Origin: Dryas octopetala
Lineage: Eukaryota > Streptophyta > Magnoliopsida > Rosales > Rosaceae
Direction: 5' to 3'
Assembly (NCBI GenBank): GCA_963921425.1
Contig: OY992839.1
Location: 19,948,910-20,012,909 of the forward strand
Length of the DNA: 64,000 bases
The notes under the pieces were generated by a model. That model did no database searches. It was given only the letters and a program-made list of their open reading frames with translations, and was not told the DNA's origin. Positions 13,991 through 25,803 of the stretch are shown here, one piece after another. Positions within the stretch are counted from its first letter, which is position 1. Every line of letters starts with the position of its first letter. The translations under genes and the position numbers were made by a program.

Positions 13991-16900
13991 TGTCACATCT
14001 GGAACCCCGGGTATGTGACAGAGACACCTCTCTTGAGTATCCGAGGGATTAACACCCAACAAACCGGCGTTAATCTCCCAAGACGCTCGAGAAGTTGAGC
14101 CTTTTTAATTTAAATGGATCGGGTTGGATCAGAGTACTCATTACACAACAGGATCTTTAAGAAAATAATAAGATCAAAATAAATAGTAATTAAAATAAAG
14201 TTTAACCAACCCGTTAGGGTGGAATAGTTAAATTAACATCCTAGAAAGGGAATTACCAGAGTATAAGTAAAACCTTCATAAGTTACAAATGATTAAAACA
14301 AAATAACATTATTCAAAATGGGTTCCCAATATAAAACGCATATGGGAAAGTAAGAACCACTATGATAGCATAAGACATGATAACAGAGACCTTGAGACAC
14401 CCGACAAGAGAATCCAAGCTGCGCACCCCTTCAGTCAAGATCTCCTCCAAGAGGCAAATCTGCATAAGCAAATTTGCCACTTGATCAATCATGGGTCCCT
14501 GTTTCGTATAAGCACACGTAGCCACGTGTTAGCCTGGCTAAACTCCCTATAATGTACAAATCAATTCTTCTAGAAGGTTTAGGGATTTGAACCCAAGGTC
14601 ACGTACTACGCTACCCAAACTTTTAGACCGAACACAATAATCGTAATAGCATGTTATCACAGTTTAAAAACTACACACATACATGCAAAGTCCATAGTCA
14701 GCAATGTAGGATAAATCTATCTACTTGGAATCCAATGCTCTTTAAGTATTCTCTTCCACAAGCCTTCTACGTTTACGCATTGTCCTATCTTGGCAAATTC
14801 GTCGTCATTAGACAATACGACAACCTTAACCTCTTAATAACTCGGCTAGGGGTGGGCTCGGTGCGGTTCGACCCATTTCACCCCCGGAACCGTGCACCGC
14901 GCCAAACGTTCCTATACGGTGCGGTTCAGTGCTAAAAACCGGGAAGGGAGGAGAAAAACCAAACTTTTTAAGGTGCGGTGCGGTGTGGTTCTCCACTACC
15001 GTTCTAGGCCTAATGGGTTATTATTCATATTGGCACTTTTGGGCTTCAGCTTTATTTTTTTAAGCCTAAGCCCAATTATTTTAATGATGCAAACCCAACC
15101 TAATTAACAAGTTTTAGCAAAAAAAAAAAAAAACAAGTTTACAAGTTGATTCAATGAATTTAACCAAAAAGACTCATACATTGAACTTTGTTTTAGTGCT
15201 TAAAACTTAAAAGTTAAAAACAAATACAATTATACAATCAGTGACTACAACTACAAGTTAATGAACATAAAAATGTGTATAAAAAGTATATAAAAATGGT
15301 ATAAATATGTATAAAAAGTATATAAAAATGGTATATATATATGTATAAAAATGGAATAAAATATAAAAATATATATTTGTTTTATTTATGTGGTGCGGTT
15401 TGGTTAAATGAAGTGTGGAACCGGAACTGAAACCGAAAGAAACCGGTGTGGTTCGGTTTTCTTTGCAGTGTTGACTTTTTTTTGTCAACACGGTTTTTTT
15501 CAGTGTTTTACCGGTGCGGTTCGGCCGGTTTTGGCGGTGCACGGATAAAATGCCCACCCCTAAACTCGGCAACTGGGTAATCCGATATAAACAAAATCGA
15601 CAAAAGAAAAAAAAAAATTCTAAGTTAGGGATGATTAACAATAAGAGAGGACGATATGATCTTTCCTTAGTCACACGTCGCTTGTTTCCAGTCCTACGTG
15701 CACTAAACTCTTCTCTTTAGAGTTTACTTAAGGGTTTACAAGTTTCAACTTTTATCATAAAATCAAACCAACTGACTAGTTGCTTTAGCTCAAAGCAAAT
15801 CATCAAATTAAATTAGATTAATCCAATTTAATCTCTACAATTAAAACTTACTAATCCTAGCATGCTAATTACTCTTAAATAAACAAATAAGTCTCCAAAA
15901 ATAAGGCTAGACATGCTTAATTAATAAATAAATTCTACTTAATTAATCTAAGCATGCATTCTAAAATTAAAGCCTAAAAATAAATAATAAAGTAGAATTA
16001 ATAAAATACTTAGCCGGTTGTAGACCTCTAAAGCTAGACTCGACTCCTAGGGAATCCTCCTTGCACTCCCATAATTTTAAACTATGGGAGGTTTATTTCC
16101 TTTTGGTATGTCTCTTTTTAGAGAGACTCCCAAAGAAGCAAGGAGTGAGTAACTCTAACTTCACTTGGTGGTGCAAGTAAAAATGAGAAACAATGATCTC
16201 TATTTATAGGCACTAGAGGGTTGGAAGAAGTTGTAAATCTCTATTATGGGACAAATTGCATTAGAAATACTCAAAAGAAAGCTGAAAATCGAACTGGGTT
16301 GTGGAAAACACGGCTGAGGATCCGTTTGCACTCACAAAAGGTCCACGGGTTGACCCTCAAGCAAACACGCGGGTGTGAATAGTGACCAGCCTTAAAGAAA
16401 ATCAACGGTTGTGATCAATCTCCATTAATGAGGCGCAATGACCTTGATTAAAACGTGGGTCTAGGATTCGGTGTGACGCGCCTACGCGTCTCTTCGTGAG
16501 CCCGGTTGCCAGTGTCTGTGTGGTGCCTCGTCAGCTGCGCTGTGTCAGTCGCAGCGCGCCACGTGGCTTGTTGTCGGCCTAGTCAGCAATTTCTATTTTT
16601 TTTTCCTTTTTCCTATTTTGTAATTTCTCCAAACTTCGTAAAATCACCAAAAATAGCTCGAGACTCCAAATAATTTCCTAAAAAATCCTACAGACTTGTA
16701 GTGATTAATCTTAATTTCCTGTAACCTCAAAACAACAAATTGATCTCCAAAAGAAATTAAAAAAAATTCAACTCCAATGAATTTAATTCTAAAAAATTAA
16801 TTCCAACTTGATAATCACCAAAATCACATTTAAGGGTACTAGAGCTCAACTCTAAATCTCTAATGGTACAAGTTAATTACTCAAAAGACAAAGGAAACCT

Positions 16901-16993
16901 CTTTCTTTTAAGAAATCTTAAGTTTCTAAGTACAAAATAAATTCGAAAACAAGTGTTAAAAATGATAGGATTGCAAAAATCCAGGGTGTTACA
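13991..16993 (-). repeat. Full 3' LTR of gypsy element, ~3.0 kb
   Basis: On the minus strand the LTR begins TGTAACACCCTGG (at 16993) and ends TGTGACA (at 13991), followed by the primer-site-like TGGTATCAGAGC. The polypurine tract precedes it at 16994-17010. A TATAAATAG box on the minus strand near 16205 is a likely LTR promoter. About 716 bp of its length is a later hAT-like insertion (14847-15562), so the original LTR was about 2.3 kb. Confidence 0.85.
14847..15562. mobile_element. Non-autonomous hAT-like element inside the gypsy LTR, 716 bp
   Basis: Ends TAGGGGTGGGC and GCCCACCCCTA are perfect inverted repeats. They are flanked by an exact 8-bp direct repeat AACTCGGC (14839-14846 and 15563-15570), the target-duplication length of hAT transposons. 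Subterminal regions repeat GGTGCGGTTCGG-type words on both sides. There is no transposase. The interior is AT-rich with repeated GTATATAAAAATGGTATA-like units near 15270-15370. Confidence 0.88.
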
Positions 16994-17012
16994 TCCTACC
17001 CTCCTTAAAAGA
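16994..17012 (-). other. Polypurine tract of the gypsy element
   Basis: On the minus strand AAGGAGGGTAGGA directly precedes the LTR start TGTAACACC. This is the plus-strand priming site typical of LTR retrotransposons. Confidence 0.8.
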
Positions 17013-17079
17013 AATCTCGTCCTCGAGATTAACTTGTTCTCTATCGAAAAGGTGAGGAAACTTGTCCTCGAGATCAACT

Positions 17080-20000
17080 TACTCGAGATTAATCTCGGAT
17101 TCCAGTTCCCATGTTGCCTCTTTTATTCCATGATATTGCCAATGAACTTTTACTAAAAATACAATCTATTTTCTTAACTGTTTTGTCTTAAATGCCAAGA
17201 TCTCTACGAGACCTTCTTCATAAATAACGCTTTGCTCTAACAGCATGTCAATCCAAGGCTTTATTTGTGGAAGTTCAGGTGCACTTTTCCTAAATTGTGA
17301 TATATGAAACACATTGTGTATATGTGATAGTTCAGATGGTAATTGTAGTCGATAAATAATAGGTCCAACTCGTCCTATGATTTCGAATGGTCCTACGTAT
17401 CGAGGGGCTAACTTGCCTCGTTCTCGCAAACGTACCATTCCTTTCTGCGGACTCACTTTGACGAAAACAAAGTCCCCAACAACGAACTAGAGTGGCCTAC
17501 GTCGTCGATCTGTGTAAGACTTGCTTTTATCTTGAGCAACCTTCAGTCGCTCCTATACAAGCTTGACTTTATCAATCATCTCTTGTATCATTTCAGGATC
17601 TAAAAAAATCCTTTCTTCAGTTTCCACCCAACAGATAGGCGATTTGCAAGGTCTGCCATACAAGGCTTCAAATGGTGCCATGCCAATACTCTTTTGGTAG
17701 CTATTGTTATAAATAAATTTGATTAGCGGTAGATACCAGCTCCATTTGCCACCAAAATCCAAAATGCATGCTCTTAACATGTCTTCAAGTATTTGTATCA
17801 CTCTCTCAGACTGTCCATCTGTTTGAGGATGATAAGCGGTACTTAGACAAATTCGAGTTCCCAACTCATCTTGTAATCTCTTCCAAAGTGTGGAAGTAAA
17901 ACGGGAATCTCGATATGAAACAATTGTCTTTGGTATTCCATGTAAATGAACGATTTCATTGACATACAACTTCGCAAACGTATTCACTGGCGAGTCCATT
18001 CTTACAGCCAGGAAATGTGCGGACTTAGTAAGTCTATCCACTACTACCCAAATGCCATTGTTACCCTTTGTCATCCTTGGCAAGTCAGTAAAAAAATTCA
18101 TAGTAATGTTCTCCCACTTCCACTCCAGAATGGGTAATGGTTGAAGTAATCCAGTGGGCTTCAAATGATTAGCTTTGACTTGTAAACAAGTTAAGCATTG
18201 ACTCACAAACTCGGCTACTTCTCTTTTCAATCCTTTCCAGCAATACACTCTCTTTAAGTCCTGTACATCTTGTCACTTTCAGGATGTATAGCAAACTTAG
18301 ATTGGTGTGCTTCTTGTATAATCTTCCTTCGAAGTTCTTTATCCTTTGGTACAGCTAACCTTAGCTTATACCTCAATCCACGGTCTACATGAAGTGTCCA
18401 TCCATCAAATGCTTTTCCAGACATGATTCATTTCATGATAATTAAAAGTTCAGGGTCATCATCTTGTCTCTGAATGACCTCCTCATTCAAAGGTGATCCT
18501 AACTTCAAACTTGTAAGCATACAATTTGATAGCATCTCAATGTCATAATTCTATAGAGTTTGAAACAACTCCCTTTCAGCCAAAAGTAACTGGGCTACAC
18601 TTCCATTGGTCTTTCTACTTAAAGCGTCAACTACTTTATTTTCTTTTCCAAGATGATACTGTAGTACAAAATCATAATCATTTAAGTACTTCATCCATCT
18701 TCTTTGTCTCAGATTCAAGTCACGTTGTGTAAATATGTACTTGAGACTTTTATGATTTGAAAATACGGTAAATTTGCTCCCATAGAGATAACATATCTAT
18801 ATTCTTAAAGCATGCACGACTGCGGCTAGCTCCAAGTCGTGAGTCGGATAATTAGCTTCATGAATCTTAAGTTGTCTTGATACATAGGCTACTACCTTTC
18901 CATCTTGCATCAGAACACATCCAAGGCTTTGTTTGCATGCGTCAGTGTAAACGTCATATGGATCCTTGTCATTTAGTAATACTAATATCGATGATGAAGT
19001 CAATCTTTTCTTAAGTTCTTGAAATGAAGCTTCACACTTCTCGTTCCATACGAACTTAACTTATTTCCTTGTCAATGTTGTCATTAGATTCGATAATAAC
19101 CTGCCAATCCAAGAAAACTTTGTATCTTGGCGACGTTCTTAGGTTGTTTCCAATTCATTACAGCTTTAATCTTATTAGGGTCAACTTTTATTCCCCCTTT
19201 GGAAATAATGTGTCCAAGAAACTGTACTTCAGTTAGCCAGAAGTCGCACTTTGACTTCTTGACATACAGTTGTTTCTCCAAAAGTACTTCTAAAACAATT
19301 CTCATGTGGTTCTCATGCTCCTTATGAGTTTTTGAGTAAATTAGGTTATCGAGATAGGGTCGCAACACTCTATTCATTAAGTCCATGAATGCGGCTGGTA
19401 CATTAGTCAATCCAAAAAGCATAACTGTAAACTACTAATGTGCATAGCCAGTACGAAATGCGGTCTTAGGTACATCCTTCTTTCTTACTCGCAACTGATT
19501 ATATTCAGACCTTAAGTCTATCTTCGAAAAATACTTTGCTCTAGCAAGTTGATCAAACAACTCATCAATCCTTGGTAAAGGGTACTTGTTCTTAATCGTT
19601 GCTTGATTTAACCTTCTATAGTCGATGCACAAATGTAACGATCCATCGTGCTTCTTAACAAACAAGACAAGTGCTTCCCACGACAATGTGCTTTCTCGAA
19701 TGAATCCTTTCACTTGTAGCTCCTCTAGATGTGTCTTGAGTTCCACTATCTCGGTTGGTGTCATCCTATACGATGATATTGTAATGAGTTGTGTTCCAAG
19801 AACTAATTCGATTCCAAATTCAATTTCTCTTAATGGCGGTAAACCAGGTAATTCTTCAGGAAATACTTCAGGGTAATCGTCTACAACAGGTATAATCTCA
19901 TTATGTTCTTCATTCCTCTTTGTTGACGAAATTATCAAATAGCATCGTGAAGTTCTTTGACTTCCAAGGGTCACCTTCTATAGTGGGTTTTGAAAAATTA

Positions 20001-20400
20001 TTTCCTCGTCCAATCGAAATACTACCTCTTCTCCACTAGGTGTTGTGATACGAACTCATTTTTTCTCGCAATTGATTTATGCTTGATTCCTTCTTAACCA
20101 ATCCATTCTTAGGATTAGGTCGTATTCCACCATCTTTAGTGGATACAAATCCGCATGTAGCGTAAATCCTTGTATCACTAACTGACAATCTTTAAAAACT
20201 TTATTGATCTCCTCATTGTCTCCCAAAGGTACGCTCAAATCCAAAGGAACTACCAATGATTCGAATCGTAATCCTAGCCTTCTACCGAAACAAACAGATA
20301 CAAAAGAATGCGTTGCACCAATATTAAACAAAATATTGGCAAGTGTATTAGATAGAAGTAACTTACTGTCTAATGATGCCTCATCGTTTGCTCCATGGAG
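17080..20400 (-). pseudogene. Gypsy (chromovirus-type) pol remnant
   Basis: Read on the minus strand. The aspartic protease region is at 20331-20077, where the active-site triad reads NIGATHSF, so the catalytic Asp is replaced by Asn. Reverse transcriptase is at 19974-19084 in two frames. The part that should hold the [FY]xDD catalytic box is missing: RPYLDN runs straight into LIYSKT. The RNase H region lies at 19003-18797 ([13 protein letters not shown]). Integrase at 18248-17553 has a zinc-finger CLTC and the D..D..E residues in TDLPR, YRDSRF and QSERVIQ. A linker is at 17456-17166. After a stop, a chromodomain-like VKVHWQYHGIKEATWE lies near 17085-17150. This order and the C-terminal chromodomain indicate a Del/Tekay-like chromovirus. 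Several stops and frameshifts show it is inactive. Confidence 0.9.
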
Positions 20401-20960
20401 TGCATACGCTCTTGCTTCTTCTTAAGGTCCAGGTCCAGGTCCAGGTCCTCTTCCTTATCCTTATGCTCTATTCGGCGTCTGTTGATGTCCTTGCTGCTGA
20501 AAAGGTGCGCGTGCCTGCACATTAGCCTGTGGAGTCTGAGCTTGTTGAGGAGTGCCTTGCTCTCTAGCCCTCTATGGACATTGGTTTCTAAAGTGTTCGA
20601 CAGCTCCACATTAGAAACAAGTCTTTGGTCTCGTTGCTTCACTACTTGCTCCACTAGACTGTCCCTTGCTCTTGCATTTTCCTTGATCAGCTCTCTTTCT
20701 CTTCTTTTCATTCTTTTCAGTTCTCTTACTTTGTGAATGCAAGTAGTCTTACTCCTGTGCATAAGTTGCATTCACCAACTTAGTGAAGTTGGCATGATTG
20801 TTGCTCACAATATGCTTGCGGATTCTATCCTACAATCCAATGAGAAATCGAGCCATCTTCATTTCATAATGCTGCATAACTAATTGGACGAACCTTCCCA
20901 AATCAGTGAACTTAGCGACATACTCAGCTATAGTCATATTTCCTTGCTCTAACTCCATAA
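20370..20960 (-). pseudogene. Gypsy gag-protease junction, degraded
   Basis: The stretch between the gag core and protease is frame-shifted and rich in Arg, Glu, Gln and Lys. A Cys-rich knuckle-like stretch occurs near 20570-20620 (ACFNCGAVEHFRNQ-like spelling when frames are mixed). Copies of a CCAGGTCCAGGT repeat occur near 20428-20450. No intact domain can be drawn here. Confidence 0.5.
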
Positions 20961-20970
20961 ATTCCTTAGC

Positions 20971-21417
20971 TTAGCTTAAACGAACTGGCTTGGGAAAATA
21001 GCAGTTATCAAAAAAGGTTTTGAAAGCTGCCCACTGCATAAGCTCCACGTTCTCGCGTTGGGTGATTGAGTTTAACCACTCGTTAGCTTCTTCTTCCAGA
21101 AATTGAGTAGCGAGCCACACTCGGTACTCTAATGGTGCGTTAACAGCATTTAGCTTTTTTAGGATATGCCGACACCAGACTTCAGCATTTCCAATGTCGG
21201 CGCTTCCTTGAAACTTCATTAGTTTCGTCCTTAGGAGGTCATTTAAGAACTCTCTCCTTCTCTTCTCTTCCCTCTCAGCTGAAGGTACTTGCGATTGGGC
21301 ATTAAGGAATGTCTGCATAAACTGTGTCATCTGCTGAGGGTAAATTGTGGATTGGGACAGGGCGGCATCTTGTCGGTATAGATTGAAAGAAAACTCATGT
21401 TTCAACAAAGTGTTCAA
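20971..21417 (-). CDS. Gypsy Gag (N-terminal part)
   Basis: An open frame of 148 residues on the minus strand matches the plant retrotransposon Gag family. A Gln-rich start (QQMTQFMQTFL) is followed by the block FQGSADIGNAEVWCRHILK and then WLNSITQRENVELMQWAAFKTFFDNCYFP, in the order known for Gag of Del-type gypsy elements. Gag forms the virus-like particle that packages element RNA. The frame ends at a stop just after YFPKPVR, where the family normally continues, so the protein is truncated. It starts about 60 bp inside the leader, next to the 5' LTR at 21737. Confidence 0.8.
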   Translation of the reverse strand: MNTLLKHEFSFNLYRQDAALSQSTIYPQQMTQFMQTFLNAQSQVPSAEREEKRRREFLNDLLRTKLMKFQGSADIGNAEVWCRHILKKLNAVNAPLEYRVWLATQFLEEEANEWLNSITQRENVELMQWAAFKTFFDNCYFPKPVRLS

Positions 21418-21469
21418 GTAGAAACAAATACTCGAACGGGATAATCAATTAAGACTCGACAAGCAAAAA

Positions 21470-21736
21470 CTCTTAGTTTTCAAAATCCACTTTAAAAGAT
21501 TTCTGAATCCAAAACGTTTCAAAGATATTTGCGGAAAAATATTTCAAAACGTGTTTGAAAACTTATAAACTTTATTTCTAAATGAATTTTAGAAAAAAAA
21601 AAAATTTGTTTGCAACAACTGCTCTAAAACCACTTTAACTGGTATCAGAGGTATTTATCAAAACCTCGTAAAACGTTTAGAAAAATTTTATGTGCGCAGT
21701 CGACTTCCCTAATACTACTTTAACTATCACACTCTG
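21470..21736 (-). other. Gypsy leader and degraded primer-binding site
   Basis: Matches 13742-13990. The primer-site word is damaged here (CCTAATACTACTTT instead of CTGATACCACTTT), which would impair priming. Confidence 0.75.
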
Positions 21737-22477
21737 AACCTCAGGTATGAGACAAAGGCACCTCTCTTGAGTATCCCGAGGGATTAACACCCAACAAATC
21801 AGCGTTAATCTCCCAAGATGCTCGAGAGAGATTGAGCCTTTTTTAATTTAAATAGATCGGGTTGGATCAGAGTACTCATTACACAATAAGATCTTTAAGG
21901 AAATAATAAGATCAAAATAAATAGTAATCAAAATAAAGATTAACCAACCCGCTAGGGTGGAATAGTTAAATTAACACTCAAGAAAGGGAATTACCACAGT
22001 ATAAGTAAAACCCTCATATATTACGAAATGATTAAAACAAAATAACATTTGTTGATGCTGAAAAATGGTAAAGCAGTCAACGTCGAGTCAAACCACGTGG
22101 ACTCGTTGACCCACCATTGAGTGGATGACACGTCGAAGTGGGGTAGGTACAGGTAGCTGGGTCCGACTAGTGATTAGTGGAGAAAGAGTAATATCCAATG
22201 CACCTTGCGCAAGTACACACAAGTGAGCGGGAAGGGCACCGGTGTGGTACCGGCCGAAGCTCCTCCGACGCTTAAGTCAGTGTTCAGAGAATCTGTGAGC
22301 AGAGTGAGTGAATAGTATAGTAATGATTGAATTGTCCTTTTGTGACAAGAAAGTACTTTTATAGTACTTTTGGAAGAGTGTCAACCAATCCGATGATGAC
22401 ACGTGTCCCTTGTAATGACTCGCACTGTAAGAGCGCCACATGTCACCTGTCTCGAGGATCCGAGTGAGTTGACACGG

Positions 22478-22650
22478 GTCGGGGCCCAGGAGGCTTGAGC
22501 TTGGGAGGCCGGAACCTAGGAAGTCAGGACCTAGGGGGTCGGAGCCTGGGAGGCCAAGGCCTAGGAGGCCGGAGCCTAGGAGGTCAGGGGCTAGGAGCCC
22601 GGGAAGGGCTTAGCCTTTGGGCCTAGGAAGTCGATGCCTAGGAGAGGCTT
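22478..22650 (+). repeat. G-rich tandem repeat inside the nested LTR
   Basis: About seven imperfect units of roughly 20 bases around CCTAGGAGGCCGGAG occur between 22490 and 22640. The block contrasts with the AT-rich surroundings. Confidence 0.75.
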
Positions 22651-23239
22651 AGCTTTTGGGCCTAAGCCCAAACGACATGTTGTTAAGCCTTGTGTGACTT
22701 GTCGTTATGCCCAGATGATTCATCATACGAATAGAAGTCCCCCAAGTTTCCGAGCAAAAGATACTTCTTGGTTGGGAATTTTGTACACAAAAAAGTCCGA
22801 GCAGAACGACAAGTAACCACATACTTGTTCCTGCTTAAGATACTGTCCAGAAGTCCCCCAAGTTCCTGATCAAGAAAAGCTGTACTGTAGGAAAGCTTGG
22901 GGGGTGAGATATAAAGGATCTTTTTTTTTTTTTTTGAATTTTGAATTTGATCACTTTGTATTCTGAGCAATAGACGCTTCGCAAAATCTCAGTGAATCCT
23001 GTCCAATTTAATGGTGGGATGCTGTCCTTTGTAAATGAGAATCTAGAATTAAATGGTAGAGCCCAAATATAAAGATTGCACACCCTCATCTCTCCCCCCT
23101 TTCTTTTTTATTATTTTTTTTCTTTTGTGACTATTGTAGGAGAGAGAGCTGACCCCCTCCCCCTTTTTCTTTTTTCTTTTAGATAGCCAAATATAGGCTC
23201 GGCTGTTTGGAAAAGGAGCAGTGCAGAAAGGGGCTCGGA

Positions 23240-23575
23240 TCTGGTGGGTGGGGGTAGTGCTCGGGTTGGACCGAGGGGGTGGTCGGGTTTGCGGCGCGGA
23301 GCGGAGGGCTCGGGCTGCTCGGATCCGAATAGGGGCTCAGGCCGGAGCTCTGGTGTGCGCAGAGGAGGCTGTTCGTCGGGGCGCAGGGGGCGGATCCGAT
23401 TGCGCAGGTCGGCTGGGCAGCAGCGGCTTGGGCTTGGGTTGTACAGGGGGCGTGTGCGCGCAATGGTCGGGTCGGAGAGGAGAGCTGTTCGGGCTGGAGC
23501 AGGAGGGGCCGGGGGTGCTGTCGGGCTGGGCTCGAGCCGGAGGTTGGGTGCTTGGGTGGGGCTCGGCTTTTGGGC
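23240..23575. repeat. GC-rich low-complexity block in the nested element
   Basis: A G-rich plus strand with repeated GGGCTCGG and GGGCTGG words. Long open frames exist on both strands but have the biased, repetitive composition of non-coding GC-rich DNA (Pro/Ser/Ala- or Gly/Arg-rich). Not called as a gene. Confidence 0.6.
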
Positions 23576-24070
23576 CTAAGCCCAAACGACATGTTGTTAA
23601 GCCTTGTGTGACTTGTCGTTATGCCCAGATGATTCATCATACGAACAACATTGTTCAAAATGGGTTCCTAATATAAAACGCACATGGAAAAGTAAGTAAC
23701 TGTGATAGCAAAAGACATGATAGCAAAGACCTTGAGACACCCGACAAGATAATCCAAGCTGCGCACCCCTTCAGTCAAGATCTCCTCCAAGAGGCAAATC
23801 TCCATAAGCAAATATGCCACCTGATCAATCATAGGTTCCTGTTTCGCACCAGTACACGTAGCCACGTGTTAGCTTGGCTAAACTCGATCCCTATAATGTA
23901 CATATCAATTCTTTTAGAAGATTTAGGGATTTGAACCTAAGGTCACATCCTACGCTACCCAAACTCTTAGACCATACACAATAATCATAATATATAGCAT
24001 GTTACTACAGTTTAAAAACTACACATACACACACAAAGTTCATAGTCAAGAATGTAGGATAAATTCCCCT

Positions 24071-25549
24071 ACACACAAAGTCTGTACATTGCCACTCTTA
24101 TTTTTATACTTTAATAATTGAAGAAATAAGACTCCTCAAGTTTCCGGACACTAGCCAATGACCATTGGCATAAAATCAGATGAAAGAGGGGTTGTCACCA
24201 GCACTTGAGCTCGCTTTGAGTCACGTGTTGATAGAAGCGACATCGGCTATGGCTGCTTCACCAGACAGAGTAAGAGCGAGAGTCTGGAGAGAGAAAGAGA
24301 GCGACAGAAGAGAGAGAGAGTTCAAAGAGAAAGAGAGTGAGAGTATAGAGAGCATGTGTCTAGACAAAGAAAGCTAGACTCGGAGCAAGCTCAGGTGCTG
24401 GTGAGAGCTCCTATTTCATCTGGTTCTATTCCCAACCTTCACCGACATTCACATGATTCATAGGTATCTGTTGAGATTCTTTCATCAATTTGGTTAGTAC
24501 GAATAACAAGAAAATAATTAAAGTAAATAATAAAGCACACAAACACAACACAAAGGTTTTATGCAGTTCCCTCTTAACTTGAGGTACGTCCACGGGGCGT
24601 GTTCCGGTCTTTCTTTACAATTAAGAAATATTGAGAATAACAGTACAAACTTGAACTACTCGTGTTTAATATCCCAAACCCAAGCCCTTAAATCCTTGTA
24701 CACCCTTCTCAACTTACCCTCCCAAAGACCCGTAAAGAGAACTCTCTCTATAGCTTGTAGAGAATTATTTTTTGGATGCCTTAATGCATTGATTTGATGC
24801 ATAATTATAGGCACTTGGACTCAATGACAAATCTATGAATATCATAGCAATTGTAATGCCAAGTCAAAGTTCTCCTTACTTTTAATTCAATGTCTCTTGC
24901 ACTACTATTGTAATTTCGACGGTGCATTAACGTGCAATTTGGAGATTGCTTCATTTCTTTCAAATAAGGCTGCACCACCCATCTAGAGCTACCTAGCTAT
25001 GGCTTCCAAATGCATTAAATTAAGGCACACCAAGTGTGGCTTGGCTGCCACCATCCAACATTATTAATGGAGATTAGATCGTAAGCAGCACTGGAGATGA
25101 AGATTGTAGTGTACTGAGTAGATCTTTCGTCGGATCCTCTATTGGTGCCATCGAAGACATAGATGGAGATCGGAGTGTACTGGTCAGATCCTTTGTTGGA
25201 TCCTTCATTTTGGCAAGAGTATTGATCGAATCCTTTGTTGGTGCCAATGACGCTAGAGATGGAGATGAGAGTGTACTGGTCATAATTTTCATTGGTGGCA
25301 AGAGTACTGATGGTATCCTATGTCATCTTCAATGTCTTGATCAAAGTGTAAATCGCAATGGCGTGATACTGCAACTTCGAAACCAACTCAACATTAGTGA
25401 GCTTGTTAAAATCTCGCACTCTAGGAGCCTTGAAAGCTCTTGATTTGGTATTGATGTTGAAGATACAACTGCATGGTTCAGTGTTAGACAAAGTAATAGT
25501 GGTTTAGCAACCACAATGCTGCCATTGAGATGCATCTTCTATGAGAAAA
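24071..25549. other. Non-coding region with imperfect repeats
   Basis: No recognisable gene. A (GA)-rich stretch lies at 24255-24370. At 25080-25290 there are two to three imperfect units with a period of about 95 bases (GGTGCCATCGAAGAC... and GGTGCCAATGACGCT..., each followed by GATGGAGATxxxAGTGTACTGGTC). The stretch 25400-25549 resembles 30940-31100 on the other side of copia B, so copia B landed in already repetitive sequence. Confidence 0.5.
25080..25290 (+). repeat. Imperfect ~95-bp tandem repeat
   Basis: Units at about 25132-25190 and 25227-25285 share GATGGAGATxxxAGTGTACTGGTC and TTGGTGCCA blocks. A partial unit precedes them. The function is unknown. Confidence 0.6.
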
Positions 25550-25777
25550 GGACATGGTTTTGAATTGGTATGTTGTATTGATTCTGCACAAAGACTTTTA
25601 TACAATGAAAGAAAACAAGATCCTAAATTAAATCCTAGACTTAAGTAACTGCCTATTTTACAGTTTCATACAAAAGGAAAGACAATCAATGCTAGTTGAC
25701 TATCATAACATAGGGAGATCACCGACATCACTGAAATCATTGAATCAATGTTCCAATTATCTCTACTTTCCTTAACA
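25550..25777 (-). repeat. 3' LTR of copia element B
   Basis: 228 bp, nearly identical to 30711-30934. On the minus strand it begins TGTTAAGGAAAG. It is preceded on that strand by the polypurine tract GAGGAGGAG (25778-25788). The terminal TGATATGG of the other LTR reads GGACATGG here. Confidence 0.88.
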
Positions 25778-25803
25778 CTCCTCCTCAAGTTGGAACGTGT
25801 ATG

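Larger units (their letters stand above)
22050..23647 (+). mobile_element. Nested LTR-type non-autonomous element, 1.6 kb
   Basis: The insertion is bounded by TGTTGATGC and ACGAACA (TG..CA) with an exact 5-bp target duplication ACATT (22045-22049 and 23648-23652). The corresponding site in the other gypsy LTR is empty. The stretch 22645-22733 recurs at 23560-23647, ending the element, so I read 22050-22733 as a first LTR and 23560-23647 as the end of a second whose front part is missing or replaced. No gag, pol, clear primer site or polypurine tract is visible, consistent with a TRIM/LARD-like derivative. Confidence 0.7.
21737..24070 (-). repeat. Truncated 5' LTR of the gypsy element with a nested insertion
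   Basis: 21737-22049 and 23648-24070 together match 13991-14715 of the 3' LTR. The match ends at TGTAGGATAAAT (about 24060), so on the minus strand the LTR's 5' part, including the promoter region, is missing. The copy therefore lacks the sequence expected to drive transcription. The divergence between the two LTRs is substantial, indicating an old element. Confidence 0.85.

Noticed and set aside
14575..14640. tRNA-like B-box sequence (GGGTTCAAATCC on the minus strand)
   Set aside because: No cloverleaf could be drawn, and the same sequence recurs at 23930-23990 as part of the gypsy LTR.
20395..20736. 113-codon plus-strand frame rich in Arg and Ser
   Set aside because: It is the antisense shadow of the charged, degenerate gag-protease junction of the gypsy element.
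23179..23676. Long overlapping open frames on both strands in GC-rich DNA
   Set aside because: The block is low-complexity and G-rich; translations are Pro/Ser/Ala- or Gly/Arg-rich with no domain, and the stretch lies inside a nested retroelement derivative.
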